64,000 nucleotides of DNA from Candidatus Enterococcus huntleyi (lineage in GTDB: Bacteria > Bacillota > Bacilli > Lactobacillales > Enterococcaceae): the NCBI RefSeq assembly GCF_009933175.1, contig NZ_MAEJ01000022.1, forward strand, positions 27,789-91,788, written 5' to 3'. The first letter of the stretch is position 1, and each line of letters begins with the position of its first letter. The notes beneath the pieces are model-generated. The model was not told where the DNA came from. It made no database searches and saw only the letters and a list, made by a program, of their open reading frames with translations. The translations under genes and the position numbers were made by a program. This document shows positions 42,923-50,794 of this stretch, one piece after another.

Positions 42923-44476
42923 ATGAGGATGGAAGTAAAAATTTTAGCGACGAGTGATATGCATGGTTATGTTGAACCAACCAACTATGCAGAAAAGAAT
43001 AGTGACTTACCTTTTGGTACAGAAAAGGTTGCCACACTGATTAAAGAAATCCGTCAACAAGCAGAGGGGCCAGTTGTCTTAATCGAAAACGGCGACTTCA
43101 TTCAAGGCTCACCTCTGAGCTATTATCTAGCAAAAAATCAGCGTGTGGGTGAACTGACGCAAGTCATTAATGCGCTACAGTATGATGTAGGCGTTTTGGG
43201 CAATCATGAATTCAATTACGGCTTGGATTATTTGAAAGCAGCGATTGCCAGCTACAACCATCCGGTTCTGGCAGCGAATATTCTAGACAAAACAGGGCAG
43301 CCAGCCTTTGGCAAAGCCTATGAGCTGATTAAAAAAGACGGACTGACGATTGCTATCTTAGGCTTGGTGACGCAATACATTCCACATTGGGAACAGCCAG
43401 CGACAGTCAAAGAGTTGACCTTTAAGAGCATTGTTGAGACGGCGAAAGAGTACGTGCCTAAATTAAGAGCACAAGCAGATCTTGTCGTGGTTGCCTATCA
43501 TGGGGGCTTCGAAAAAGATTTGGTGACTGGGGAGCCGACAGAATTATTAACCGGCGAAAATGAAGGCTATCAATTATTACAAGAAGTCAGCGGCATCGAT
43601 GCTTTAGTAACTGGCCATCAACACCGGGAGATTGCGACGCATATTAATGGCGTGCCGGTCATTCAACCCGGCTATCGAGGTAGTCATATAGGTGAAATTA
43701 TTTTGCAAGTGGCACAAACAGCTGAAGGATTTAAAGTCAGTGAGACCCAAGCGGCGATTCACTCGGTAGAAGGCGTTGCGGTGGCTGCCGAGATCCGAGA
43801 GTTAATCGCACCAATCGCAGAAGAAGTCGAAGTCTGGCTCGATCAGCCGGTTGGAAAAGTCCAAGGGTCCATGGAAATTACCAATCCGATGGCCGCACGA
43901 ATTCATGAGCATCCGTATATTGAGTTCATCAATCGCGTGCAGATGGCTGCCAGTGGCGCGAAAATCTCAGGGACTTCTTTATTTAATAATGAAGGAAAAG
44001 GTTTCGGGGCGCAGATTACGATGCGTGATGTGATTACAAACTACATCTATCCGAATACGTTAGCTGTCTTAAAAGTTAGTGGGGCAGACTTGCGTGCTGC
44101 GCTAGAGCAGACGGCTAATTATCTGACCTTGGTGGATGGCGAAGTGGTCTTCAATCCGGACTTTATCGAGCCTAAGCCGCAATACTACAACTACGATATG
44201 TATGAGGGCATTGATTATGTGATTGATTTGACGAAGCCTGCATTTGAGCGAATTACGAAGCTTGAATTTGAAGGTCGGGCGGTTGAATCGACTGATGAGC
44301 TGGAGATTGTGATTAATCAATACCGAGCAGTCGGTGGTGGGAACTATGCGATGTTTGAAGCAGGTAAGATTATTCGTGAAATCCAAATCGATATGACTGA
44401 ATTGATTGCTAACTACTTGAAAGAGCATCCGGTTATTCAGGCAGAAGCTAATCAGAACTTCACTGTGTTAGTATAG
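42923..44476 (+). CDS. 5'-nucleotidase / 2',3'-cyclic phosphodiesterase family protein, intracellular
   Basis: Two-domain calcineurin-like phosphoesterase of 517 residues. Metal-site motifs are LATSDMHGY (about 6-14), ENGDFIQGSPL (about 53-63), LGNHEFNYGLDY (about 92-103), VAYHGG and TGHQHRE (about 228-234). The C-terminal substrate domain (about 320-517) ends with the adenine-binding type loop YRAVGGGNYAMF. It lacks a signal peptide, unlike UshA/CpdB, resembling cytoplasmic YunD-type enzymes. The start at 42923 follows GGAG; ATG 42902 has no site. It lies just after the terminator of the Ugp-like operon, so it is a separate unit, but probably acts on related phospho-compounds. Confidence 0.85.
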   Translation: MRMEVKILATSDMHGYVEPTNYAEKNSDLPFGTEKVATLIKEIRQQAEGPVVLIENGDFIQGSPLSYYLAKNQRVGELTQVINALQYDVGVLGNHEFNYGLDYLKAAIASYNHPVLAANILDKTGQPAFGKAYELIKKDGLTIAILGLVTQYIPHWEQPATVKELTFKSIVETAKEYVPKLRAQADLVVVAYHGGFEKDLVTGEPTELLTGENEGYQLLQEVSGIDALVTGHQHREIATHINGVPVIQPGYRGSHIGEIILQVAQTAEGFKVSETQAAIHSVEGVAVAAEIRELIAPIAEEVEVWLDQPVGKVQGSMEITNPMAARIHEHPYIEFINRVQMAASGAKISGTSLFNNEGKGFGAQITMRDVITNYIYPNTLAVLKVSGADLRAALEQTANYLTLVDGEVVFNPDFIEPKPQYYNYDMYEGIDYVIDLTKPAFERITKLEFEGRAVESTDELEIVINQYRAVGGGNYAMFEAGKIIREIQIDMTELIANYLKEHPVIQAEANQNFTVLV

Positions 44477-44734
44477 AGATAAAAAATCTAAATGAAGTTT
44501 AATGTTGATTGGGGAAGAGATAGATAGGCTAGAAATCTTCGCCTTCGGTCGTGCCTCTGCAAAAAAATCAAGCAGTCGGGCCGCAAGCGAACCCAAGGTA
44601 GGATTGCTTATTTTATGGCTCCGGCATGGCCTGCGGCTGAATTTGTTAGGGAAAGTATCTAGTGAAATTGGTAAATATAAATTAATCGCTACTTAGAGAT
44701 ATGAATACAGAAAGATACGTGCTATACTAGCAAT

Positions 44735-44877
44735 TGAAAAGGATATACGCGGCAAACGTATACCCTTCGCAGCAAAGCAGCACCGATTAAAGAACGGTGA
44801 CGAAAAAAATTTAATTATTCCAAAAAGAAATAACCGAAGTCTCTCTCGATAAAGAAAAGACGGTTATTTCTTTTTGT
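44735..44877 (+). ncRNA. Antitoxin RNA (RNA II-like), cassette A
   Basis: Predicted from an extended -10 (TGcTATACT, 44720-44728) to the terminator. Two 5' hairpins: AAGG-A-TATACG with CGTATA-C-CCTT (one mismatch), and CACCG with CGGTG. The terminator stem AAAAAGAAATAACCG (44822-44836) with its perfect complement (44861-44875) is shared with the convergent toxin mRNA, as in the Fst/par systems of enterococci. The stem sequences vary between cassettes with compensating changes, which supports a functional RNA fold. Confidence 0.65.
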
Positions 44878-44968
44878 CATTCTTTACAGCTGCTAGGATT
44901 CCAAAGATTAGTATGGCTACAAAATTACCATAACTAATAATTAGACCTATAACTGCTAAAGTATACAA
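44864..44968 (-). CDS. Small hydrophobic type I toxin (Fst/holin-like), cassette A
   Basis: 34 residues starting at TTG 44968, with AAAGGAG 7 bases upstream. The product has a short start (LYTLAVIGLIISYGNF), a continuous membrane segment (VAILIFGILAAV) and a charged tail KNDKKK. This is the plan of type I toxins such as Fst and the Hol_Tox/TxpA-type peptides. The stop codon lies inside the terminator stem shared with the antisense RNA. A 5' hairpin (GTGTATG/CATACAC, 45003-45021) precedes the ribosome site. Too short and with a non-ATG start, it is easily missed by gene finders. Confidence 0.7.
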   Translation of the reverse strand: MYTLAVIGLIISYGNFVAILIFGILAAVKNDKKK

Positions 44969-45510
44969 AAGGCGTCTCCTTTCTATAGAATGGGGAGTCG
45001 AGTGTATGAACATCATACACCACCTCGCTTTCTATGATAATGGGGTAGCCATCGTCATTTAAACTTTACTGTTCTGTCGCGTCTAACTATAGCACCAATT
45101 GTTAATGAAAGCCCTTTATATTTTGCTCTTATGAGGGGTTTGCCATAATTTCTTTTTCCTATCGGTATGGCTACGGTGTTCATTCGCCGTTTTATTAGGC
45201 TATAAATCGTCGCTTTCGGTCATGCCTCTGAAAAAAAGCAAGCAGTCGGGCCGCAAGCGAACCCACGGTGGGGCTGTGAGTTCCATTGCTAAATCATCTG
45301 CCTTTTGTCTCTTTGCTACTTGGTTTCGACAAAAGTCAGCTGACTTGCCGAGGGATTGCTTATTTTTTGGCTCCGGCATGACCTGCGGCTGAATTTGTTA
45401 GGGAAAGTATCTAGTGGATATTTTCAATAGTGGATTAGTGAAATTGGTAAATATAAATTAATCGCTACTTATAGATATGAATAGAGAAAGATACGTGCTA
45501 TACTGACGGT

Positions 45511-45652
45511 GTTGAGGAAGATGTACGCGCTAACGTATGGTCTTCGCAGTACAACAGGACCATTTTAAGAATGGTGACGAGTTAATTTTTACGGTTATTC
45601 AAAAAGAAATAACCAATCACACTCGTAAAAGTAGACGGTTATTTCTTTTTGT
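45511..45652 (+). ncRNA. Antitoxin RNA, cassette B
   Basis: Promoter TGcTATACT at 45496-45504. The second hairpin is ACCATT with AATGGT, different in sequence from CACCG/CGGTG in cassettes A and C but still paired. The terminator stem AAAAAGAAATAACC (45601-45614) pairs with 45637-45650. Confidence 0.6.
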
Positions 45653-45725
45653 CGTTCTTTACAGCTGCTAGGATTCCAAAAATTAGTATGGCTACAAATG
45701 AACCAAAACTAAGTATTAGGTCCAA
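45639..45725 (-). CDS. Type I toxin, cassette B (start region altered)
   Basis: The frame encodes DLILSFGSFVAILIFGILAA plus VKNDKKK. The only possible start is TTG 45725, giving 28 residues, and it has no ribosome site nearby. Relative to cassette A, 5 bases are missing between the GCCTTTTG start region and GTAGCC, which shifts the equivalent TTG out of frame. The hydrophobic core is intact. It may be inactive, or use a weak start. The 5' hairpin region (GTATGATATTCATAC) is retained. Confidence 0.5.
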   Translation of the reverse strand: MDLILSFGSFVAILIFGILAAVKNDKKK

Positions 45726-45945
45726 AACATCTGGGCAAAAGGCGTTTTATTCCTATAACATGACGAGTCGCGTGTATGAATATCATACATACGTCTCGTT
45801 TTTTGGCTCTGACATGATTTACGGCTGAATTTGTTATAGGCGAAGTATCTAGTGGAATGTCTAAAAAAATTTGGTGATGAATAGATAAAATCGTTACTTA
45901 GAGATAAAAATATATATAAAGCAAGATACGTGCTATACTGGTAAT

Positions 45946-46079
45946 TGAAAAGGATATAGGCGGAAACGTATATCCTTCTTAGCATGACAACACCGGGGAC
46001 GGTGGCGAATTAATTTAACAAGTTACTCAAAAAGAAATAACCGATCCCACTCGCAAAGTAGACGGTTATTTCTTTTTGT
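45946..46079 (+). ncRNA. Antitoxin RNA, cassette C
   Basis: Promoter TGcTATACT at 45931-45939. Hairpins AAGGATATA/TATATCCTT and CACCG/CGGTG. In the first stem the A.C mismatch of cassette A is a proper A-T pair here. The terminator stem is at 46029-46043 with 46063-46077. Confidence 0.6.
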
Positions 46080-46158
46080 CGTTCTTTACAGCTGCTAGGA
46101 TTCCAAAGATTAGTATGGCTACAAAATTACCATAACTAATAATTAAAATAGTGCGCAA
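46066..46158 (-). CDS. Type I toxin, cassette C
   Basis: 30 residues from TTG 46158: a start RTILIISYGNF, membrane segment VAILIFGILAAV and tail KNDKKK, nearly identical to cassette A after residue 7. Only a weak AGG precedes it, and the upstream mRNA leader of A and B is replaced by unrelated AT-rich sequence. Translation, and possibly transcription, may be reduced. Confidence 0.55.
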   Translation of the reverse strand: MRTILIISYGNFVAILIFGILAAVKNDKKK

Positions 46159-46320
46159 AAGTTTACCTATTTACTTATTTTCAGGTTCCAGCATAATCTA
46201 CATCTGAGTATTTATAGAAAATCAGACAGGATTAATTAATTTTACCTAGATTTGTTCTTTATTGCTTGCCTATTGCATAGAATATTAGGTATGCTAAGGT
46301 GAGAGAAATCGAGGTGACTT

Positions 46321-47466
46321 ATGGAAAAGCAAGAGATTGAAAGACTAATAAAAAAATACATAATAATAGGTGCATTAGTGGTTGTAGGAATTATTTATTT
46401 ACGTCCTATTTTAGGGATTGGCCATACGATTCTAGGGGCATTCACGAATATTATTCTCGCGGCTTTGCTCGCATATGTAATTAATATTGTGATGGTAAAG
46501 GTTGAGCATGGGTTTGACCGACTGCCTTATCCTTGGGTTAAGAAGATTAAGCGGCCGATTAGTTTACTGTTATCTTTAATTATCCTATTCGTTGCAATTA
46601 CCATTTTTATTGGATTAGTCATGCCGAGCATTTTTGATTCATTGAATACATTGTTTGCTTCATTACCTGATGTTTTTAATCAAACACAAAAGTTTCTTAT
46701 AGATGTTTTCCACGATAATCCGGAGATTCGTCAAACAATTGAAGCGTTAGAGATTGATTGGAAATCTCTATTGCAAAATACGCTCTCTTTCTTAGGTGGC
46801 GGTGTGGCGAACTTTGTTGATGTCGCGATTACGATTGTGAGTGCAGTGTTAGGTAGCTTGTTTAATTTCTTATTGATTTTAGTCTTTGCTGTCTACATTT
46901 TATTGGATAAAGAACGGTTTGTCCGAGCATATGACAGGGTGGGAACGCTCTACATTTCAGCGTATCGGAAGCGTCGTTTAGACAAAGTTTTACAATTGAT
47001 TCATCATACATTTAGTTCATTTATCGGTGGACAGTGTCTAGAAGCGGTGATTTTAGGAACGCTTTGTGCAACAGGGATGTTGATTCTGAATATGCCATAT
47101 GCGGTAATGGTGGGGACGTTGGTCGGTGTGATTAATATTGTTCCGATTGTCGGTGCTTACGTTGGTGGAGCCATCGGAATGTTCATGGTATTTACCGTAG
47201 ATCCAATTTTATCACTGGGCTTCTTAGTCTACTTAATCGTCTTACAGCAATTTGAAAGTAACATTATTTACCCGAGAGTTGTGGGGAATTCTGTCGGCCT
47301 ACCAGGCATTTTCGTCCTCGCTTCAGTCATGGTTTTTGGTACATTAGCCGGTATTCCAGGAATGTTCTTAGGAATTCCAGCAACTGCCTGCATCTACAAA
47401 TTAGGAAAAATCTTCATTGTCGAAAAAGAACAGAAGAAGGCGCAAATGACTGATCAATCACTATAA
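46321..47466 (+). CDS. AI-2E family transporter (PerM-like permease)
   Basis: Integral membrane protein of 381 residues with about eight hydrophobic segments, AI-2E/PerM superfamily. The conserved C-terminal block (MVGTLVGVINIVPIVGAYVG, then VYLIVLQQFESNIIYPRVVG and GLPGIFVLASVMVFGTLAGIPG) is clear. Members export small molecules or exchange ions (some are Na+/H+ antiporters); the AI-2 link is only proven for E. coli TqsA. GAGGTG about 6 bases upstream gives the start. It stands between the toxin-antitoxin array and the LysM genes, with a bidirectional terminator after it. Confidence 0.87.
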   Translation: MEKQEIERLIKKYIIIGALVVVGIIYLRPILGIGHTILGAFTNIILAALLAYVINIVMVKVEHGFDRLPYPWVKKIKRPISLLLSLIILFVAITIFIGLVMPSIFDSLNTLFASLPDVFNQTQKFLIDVFHDNPEIRQTIEALEIDWKSLLQNTLSFLGGGVANFVDVAITIVSAVLGSLFNFLLILVFAVYILLDKERFVRAYDRVGTLYISAYRKRRLDKVLQLIHHTFSSFIGGQCLEAVILGTLCATGMLILNMPYAVMVGTLVGVINIVPIVGAYVGGAIGMFMVFTVDPILSLGFLVYLIVLQQFESNIIYPRVVGNSVGLPGIFVLASVMVFGTLAGIPGMFLGIPATACIYKLGKIFIVEKEQKKAQMTDQSL

Positions 47467-47608
47467 GGTGATCAAAAAAATAATTGAGAAAAGTGTTAAA
47501 TGAGATAAAAATTTATGCAGCACATCTATGAGGGAAACCTGATGGATGTGTTGCATTTTTGGTTTTCAGAAGAAGTCAGCTACTCATTTTGTACAAATTA
47601 TTAGATGA

Positions 47609-47648
47609 AAAAGAAAAAGCTCAGACACGTAGGTCCGAGACTTTTTCT
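47609..47648. terminator. Bidirectional terminator between AI-2E permease and LysM protein 1
   Basis: GAAAAAGCTCAGAC pairs with GTCCGAGACTTTTTC. A near copy occurs at 50664 after the paralogous LysM gene, so it was duplicated with it. Confidence 0.8.
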
Positions 47649-47675
47649 GAATAAATCGTCTAGTCGTTGATTCTA

Positions 47676-49877
47676 TTATTCACCTTCATAGTAATAAGAA
47701 AAAGTGATAGTTTGTGGTTCAGCAGTATACTCATTGATGAAAAGGAGACTATCGCCTGATACTAAAGCTCCAGCAGGCAATTCGTTAATGTTGAAGGCGA
47801 AGTTGCCAATAGTAGAGGGCGCTACAGCATTGAATGTCTCGCCAATAGGGCCTGACATTACTATAGGTGTTTTAATTTCTTCACCATATTCATTCACATA
47901 GCGAACAGTAACCATTCCAGTTGTTGCATTCGGTTGAGATGAGTCAGTAGTTCCAGTTGAATCTGTTCCAGGCTGAGTTGGCTCAGTAGTGGATTCGGAG
48001 GAATCCGTTGACTCAGTAGTTGAATCAGATTCAGAAGGCTCGGTTGTTTCAATAGTTGAATCAGATTCAGATGGTTCAGTTGTTTCAGTAGTTGAACCAG
48101 ACTCAGAAGAATCTGTAGATTCACTCGGTTTTGTTTCTTCAGGATCTGGTTGTTCTGAAGAAAAATTAGGAATATGTGGAACAGAAAGGTACCATTTGTC
48201 TTCTTCTACACCACCAGGGAACATAGCATGATGCGCAGAAAAATCTCTTCCGCTAGAGACTTCAGCTTTTCCTTCACGGAAAGCTGAAGAAAATTGAGCT
48301 GCATCTTCATAAGAAGTAAATGGGCCAATTAATTCTTCCTCAACGGTTATGATAAATTGGAGGCTAATCCATTTATCGGTTGGCTCATTCGTAATTGGAT
48401 CTGTAGTAGGTCGTCCACCAGAATATTTGTACTCAAGTAAAGCGTAAATATAAAATTTATCCTCTTTTATCTCTTTTGGAAATTTACTAGATACCTCTTT
48501 GTATAGAATATCTACATCAGGTTCCCGATCTCTATCATCAAAATAGTATCCACCGATGGTACTTATAGCACTATAATCATCTTCTGTTATATACTCATCA
48601 GCTTCTTCAAAACTATTAAATGGGCCAATGAATATATGGGTACCGTCCCATAGTTTTGTACTGAAAATTCCATCTTTATCCGGAGTAGAAGAATCGGTAG
48701 AACCATCTTTACTTGAATCTGAAGTAGAAGAATCGGTAGAACCGTCTTTACTTGAATCCGAAGTAGAAGAATCGGTAGAACTGTCTTTACTTGAATCGGA
48801 AGTAGAAGAGTCAGTCGAACTATCTTTACTAGAATCTGAAGTAGAAGAATCGGTTGAACTATCTATACTTGAATCCGAAGTAGAAGAATCGGTAGAACCA
48901 TCTTTGCTTGAATCCGAAGTAGAAGAGTCAGTAGAACCATCTTTACTTGAATCTGAAGTAGAAGAATCGGTAGAACCGTCTTTACTTGAATCTGAAGTAG
49001 AAGAATCGGTAGAACCGTCTTTACTTGAATCCGAAGTAGAAGAATCGGTAGAACCGTCTTTACTTGAATCCGAAGTAGAAGAATCGGTAGAACCGTCTTT
49101 ACTTGAATCCGAAGTAGAAGAATCGGTAGAACCATCTTTGTCTTTATCAGATGAAGAAGAATCAGCTGGATTATCTTTACTTGAATCCGAAGTAGAAGAA
49201 TTAGTAGAACCATCTTTGTCTTTATCAGATGAAGAAGAATCAGCCGAACTATCTATACTTGAATCAGGAGTAGAAGAATCAGTAGAACTATCTTTGTTCT
49301 TATCTGTTGAGGACGAGCCAGTTGATTTATCTTTATCCTTACCAGGTGTTACTGAGTCATTTGACTTATCAGTGTTGACGTTATCTGGTTTTCCGTTGAT
49401 TTGTACGTCCGATACTTTGTTGTCTTTGACATCAGCTGTTACGTCGGTTCCGATTGGTTTTTCGGCAACAACTTTGTTAGAATCATTGACTTTTACGCCG
49501 GCATTAATCTTTTCACCAGTCGGCGTTTCAGCGGTAATATTGCCGCTCTTATCCCATCTAATGACAGTGCCAACAGCTAAATGATATTCTTCGCCAGCGG
49601 CTAAATCGATATCGTTGATGGCAGCTAATGTTTGAACATTGATGTTGATTCTTATAGAAATTGCCCATAAAGTATCGCCATAAACCATAGTGTAGCTTGT
49701 GTCAGTTTCTTTAATTTGAATTGATTCAGGGGTGTTTGCTTTCCAACTCGAAGCTACTACTGGCACTGTGCTTGCGACAGTAGCTAATCCGAAGGCTGCC
49801 AGAATTGCGCCTTTTGTGGTAGCTCTTTGTCTAGCTTTTTTTGCTAGCATTTTTTTGTAATTTTTTCGCGAATCCAT
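47676..49877 (-). CDS. LysM surface protein with Ser-Asp repeats and MucBP domain
   Basis: 733-residue secreted protein. It has a signal peptide (about 1-43, cleavage near VVASS), a LysM peptidoglycan-binding domain (about 55-107: YTMVYGDTLWAIS ... GTVIRW), a linker, then a Ser/Asp/Thr region (about 170-400) containing about a dozen near-perfect 13-residue repeats of the type DGSTDSSTSDSSK. Two related modules with the motif IGPF-S-EDA (about 410 and 530) resemble SPOR-like folds. A Thr/Ser/Glu-rich stretch and a C-terminal MucBP domain (about 655-733, VTVRYVNEYGEEI) follow. There is no LPxTG anchor, so LysM holds it to the wall. GGGAGG precedes the ATG. A truncated paralogue lies at 50795. 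Confidence 0.87.
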   Translation of the reverse strand: MDSRKNYKKMLAKKARQRATTKGAILAAFGLATVASTVPVVASSWKANTPESIQIKETDTSYTMVYGDTLWAISIRININVQTLAAINDIDLAAGEEYHLAVGTVIRWDKSGNITAETPTGEKINAGVKVNDSNKVVAEKPIGTDVTADVKDNKVSDVQINGKPDNVNTDKSNDSVTPGKDKDKSTGSSSTDKNKDSSTDSSTPDSSIDSSADSSSSDKDKDGSTNSSTSDSSKDNPADSSSSDKDKDGSTDSSTSDSSKDGSTDSSTSDSSKDGSTDSSTSDSSKDGSTDSSTSDSSKDGSTDSSTSDSSKDGSTDSSTSDSSKDGSTDSSTSDSSIDSSTDSSTSDSSKDSSTDSSTSDSSKDSSTDSSTSDSSKDGSTDSSTSDSSKDGSTDSSTPDKDGIFSTKLWDGTHIFIGPFNSFEEADEYITEDDYSAISTIGGYYFDDRDREPDVDILYKEVSSKFPKEIKEDKFYIYALLEYKYSGGRPTTDPITNEPTDKWISLQFIITVEEELIGPFTSYEDAAQFSSAFREGKAEVSSGRDFSAHHAMFPGGVEEDKWYLSVPHIPNFSSEQPDPEETKPSESTDSSESGSTTETTEPSESDSTIETTEPSESDSTTESTDSSESTTEPTQPGTDSTGTTDSSQPNATTGMVTVRYVNEYGEEIKTPIVMSGPIGETFNAVAPSTIGNFAFNINELPAGALVSGDSLLFINEYTAEPQTITFSYYYEGE
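48680..49265 (-). repeat. 39-bp tandem repeat array coding for Ser-Asp repeats
   Basis: About a dozen direct repeats of a 39-bp unit lie within the LysM gene, followed by degenerate units. Most differ by single third-position changes, indicating recent expansion and probable length variation. The opposite strand has a long open frame across the array that is a by-product of the repeat. Confidence 0.85.
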
Positions 49878-50565
49878 CTGTGTTCCTCCCGAGATTGTTG
49901 TTTTCCTATTCGTATACGTTTAATAGTTTTTTTGCATTGGACACATGTGTATTTATCTTAAATGAGTTATCAAACTTCCTTTCACACTAGTTATTGATAG
50001 TCAGCTACTTTACAGTCTAAGAATTTTTCAACAATAATATAAATGGTGTTATAAAAAAATCCGCACGCTACCCTTAGCGAATATTTTACCGGGATCGATT
50101 ACGTGCCATCCTCGATTAGAATAATCCACAGTTTCCTTTGCTTATCTGAATGCTACTGCACTATTGAGTAGTATAACTAACAACTCAATTTTCCTTTTTT
50201 ACCGTGTAACTAGTTTTACAACGGATAAACGAAGGGGGATGACATAGATGCACCCTCGAAATATGTAGGTGACAGTGAGTTCACTAAGTAAGCTAGAATC
50301 AAACTGGCCAAAATGAAGATTGACTATTATTCATGAGATAAGCTTACTGGTAGAATTCGTTTTATTTCCTGTAGCCATCTAACAAAAAGTCCTTTTCCAT
50401 TTTTGATAACTGAATATAAGGGCAATAAAGCTGCAGTTCTCTCACTTATAAAATGGACTACCTAATTTATACAATTGCTTCAGGTCATTCTGTAAGAAAT
50501 GGTTCTACTATCTATTCAAGAATAGCATAGCAGTGCGACATAATATGACACATCTATGGTTGGAA
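49878..50565 (-). repeat. Duplicated 690-bp upstream region, copy 1
   Basis: Non-coding sequence upstream of LysM gene 1 is closely matched by 52142-52845 upstream of LysM gene 2. Conserved blocks include CGTATACG near the genes, GGATGACATAGATGCACCC in the middle, and a palindrome at the far end (50534-50552). Small indels between the copies break every possible reading frame, so it acts as RNA or DNA. The stretch 50566-50660 has no recognisable feature. Confidence 0.75.
50534..50552. promoter_or_regulatory. Palindrome TGCGACATAATATGACACA, copy 1
   Basis: 19-bp dyad (TGCGaCATA, A, TATGaCaCA), with a TATGCTA -10-like word on the minus strand just downstream. It is one of three copies in the window; see also 52812 and 54053. 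Confidence 0.55.
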
Positions 50566-50663
50566 ATAAAAAAATTGAAAAATATTTGAAGAAGGAAAAT
50601 GGATGTAATAGGGAAGAGTTTTCCAGATATAAAATAATTCAGTAGGGAAATAAATAGTTGGAA

Positions 50664-50702
50664 AAAGAAAAGTCCCAGACATGTAGTTGTCTGAGACTTT
50701 CT
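50664..50702 (-). terminator. Terminator downstream of LysM gene 2
   Basis: GTCCCAGACA pairs with TGTCTGAGAC (one mismatch) and the minus strand continues into a T-rich tract. It is homologous to the terminator at 47609. Confidence 0.75.
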
Positions 50703-50719
50703 CATAATAATTGTGTAGT

Positions 50720-50794
50720 CAGTTGTTCGTATCTATCAGCGATAGAACCTGATAGAACTGTAGGTACTTTAATTGTTATATCATATTCGTAAAC
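50720..50794 (-). pseudogene. Remnant of the MucBP domain of the LysM paralogue
   Basis: In frame after the TAA, codons spell VYEYDITIKVPTVLSG then SIADRYEQLT, aligning with VNEYGEEIKTPIVMSG and PIGETFNAVA of the intact gene. The rest of the domain is deleted up to the terminator. Confidence 0.65.

Larger units (their letters stand above)
44520..44990. repeat. Type I toxin-antitoxin cassette A (tandem repeat unit)
   Basis: First of three related cassettes. In order: a word set with GCAGTCGGGCCGCAAGCGAACCCA (in two parts of under 20 bases), GGCTGAATTTGTTAGGGAAAGTATCTAGTG-type sequence, a plus-strand promoter (TGCTATACT at 44720-44728), an antisense RNA, a shared terminator and a minus-strand toxin gene. 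The same order recurs at 45200-45790 and, shortened, at 45790-46160. Confidence 0.7.
45190..45790. repeat. Type I toxin-antitoxin cassette B (tandem repeat unit)
   Basis: Second cassette, longer than A by a 90-base segment (CATTGCTAAATCATCTG ... GACTTGCCGAGG, about 45290-45350) that is absent from A but partly present in the decayed copy at 15700. Promoter, antisense RNA, terminator and toxin follow as in A. Confidence 0.7.
45790..46160. repeat. Type I toxin-antitoxin cassette C (shortened repeat unit)
   Basis: Third cassette. It keeps the TTGTTATAGGCGAAGTATCTAG-type block, the plus-strand promoter, antisense RNA, terminator and toxin, but lacks the sequence that in A and B lies upstream of the toxin ribosome site. 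Confidence 0.65.

Noticed and set aside
45716..45985. 89-codon minus-strand frame across toxin cassettes B and C
   Set aside because: It is a different frame from the conserved toxin peptide, spans the antisense promoter, and has no ribosome site.
48680..49265. CRISPR-like regular repeats
   Set aside because: Direct 39-bp units with no spacers, in frame within a surface-protein gene.
48628..49584. 318-codon plus-strand frame with VEESVEPSLLESE repeats
   Set aside because: Antisense of the Ser-Asp repeat; open only because of the repeat composition.
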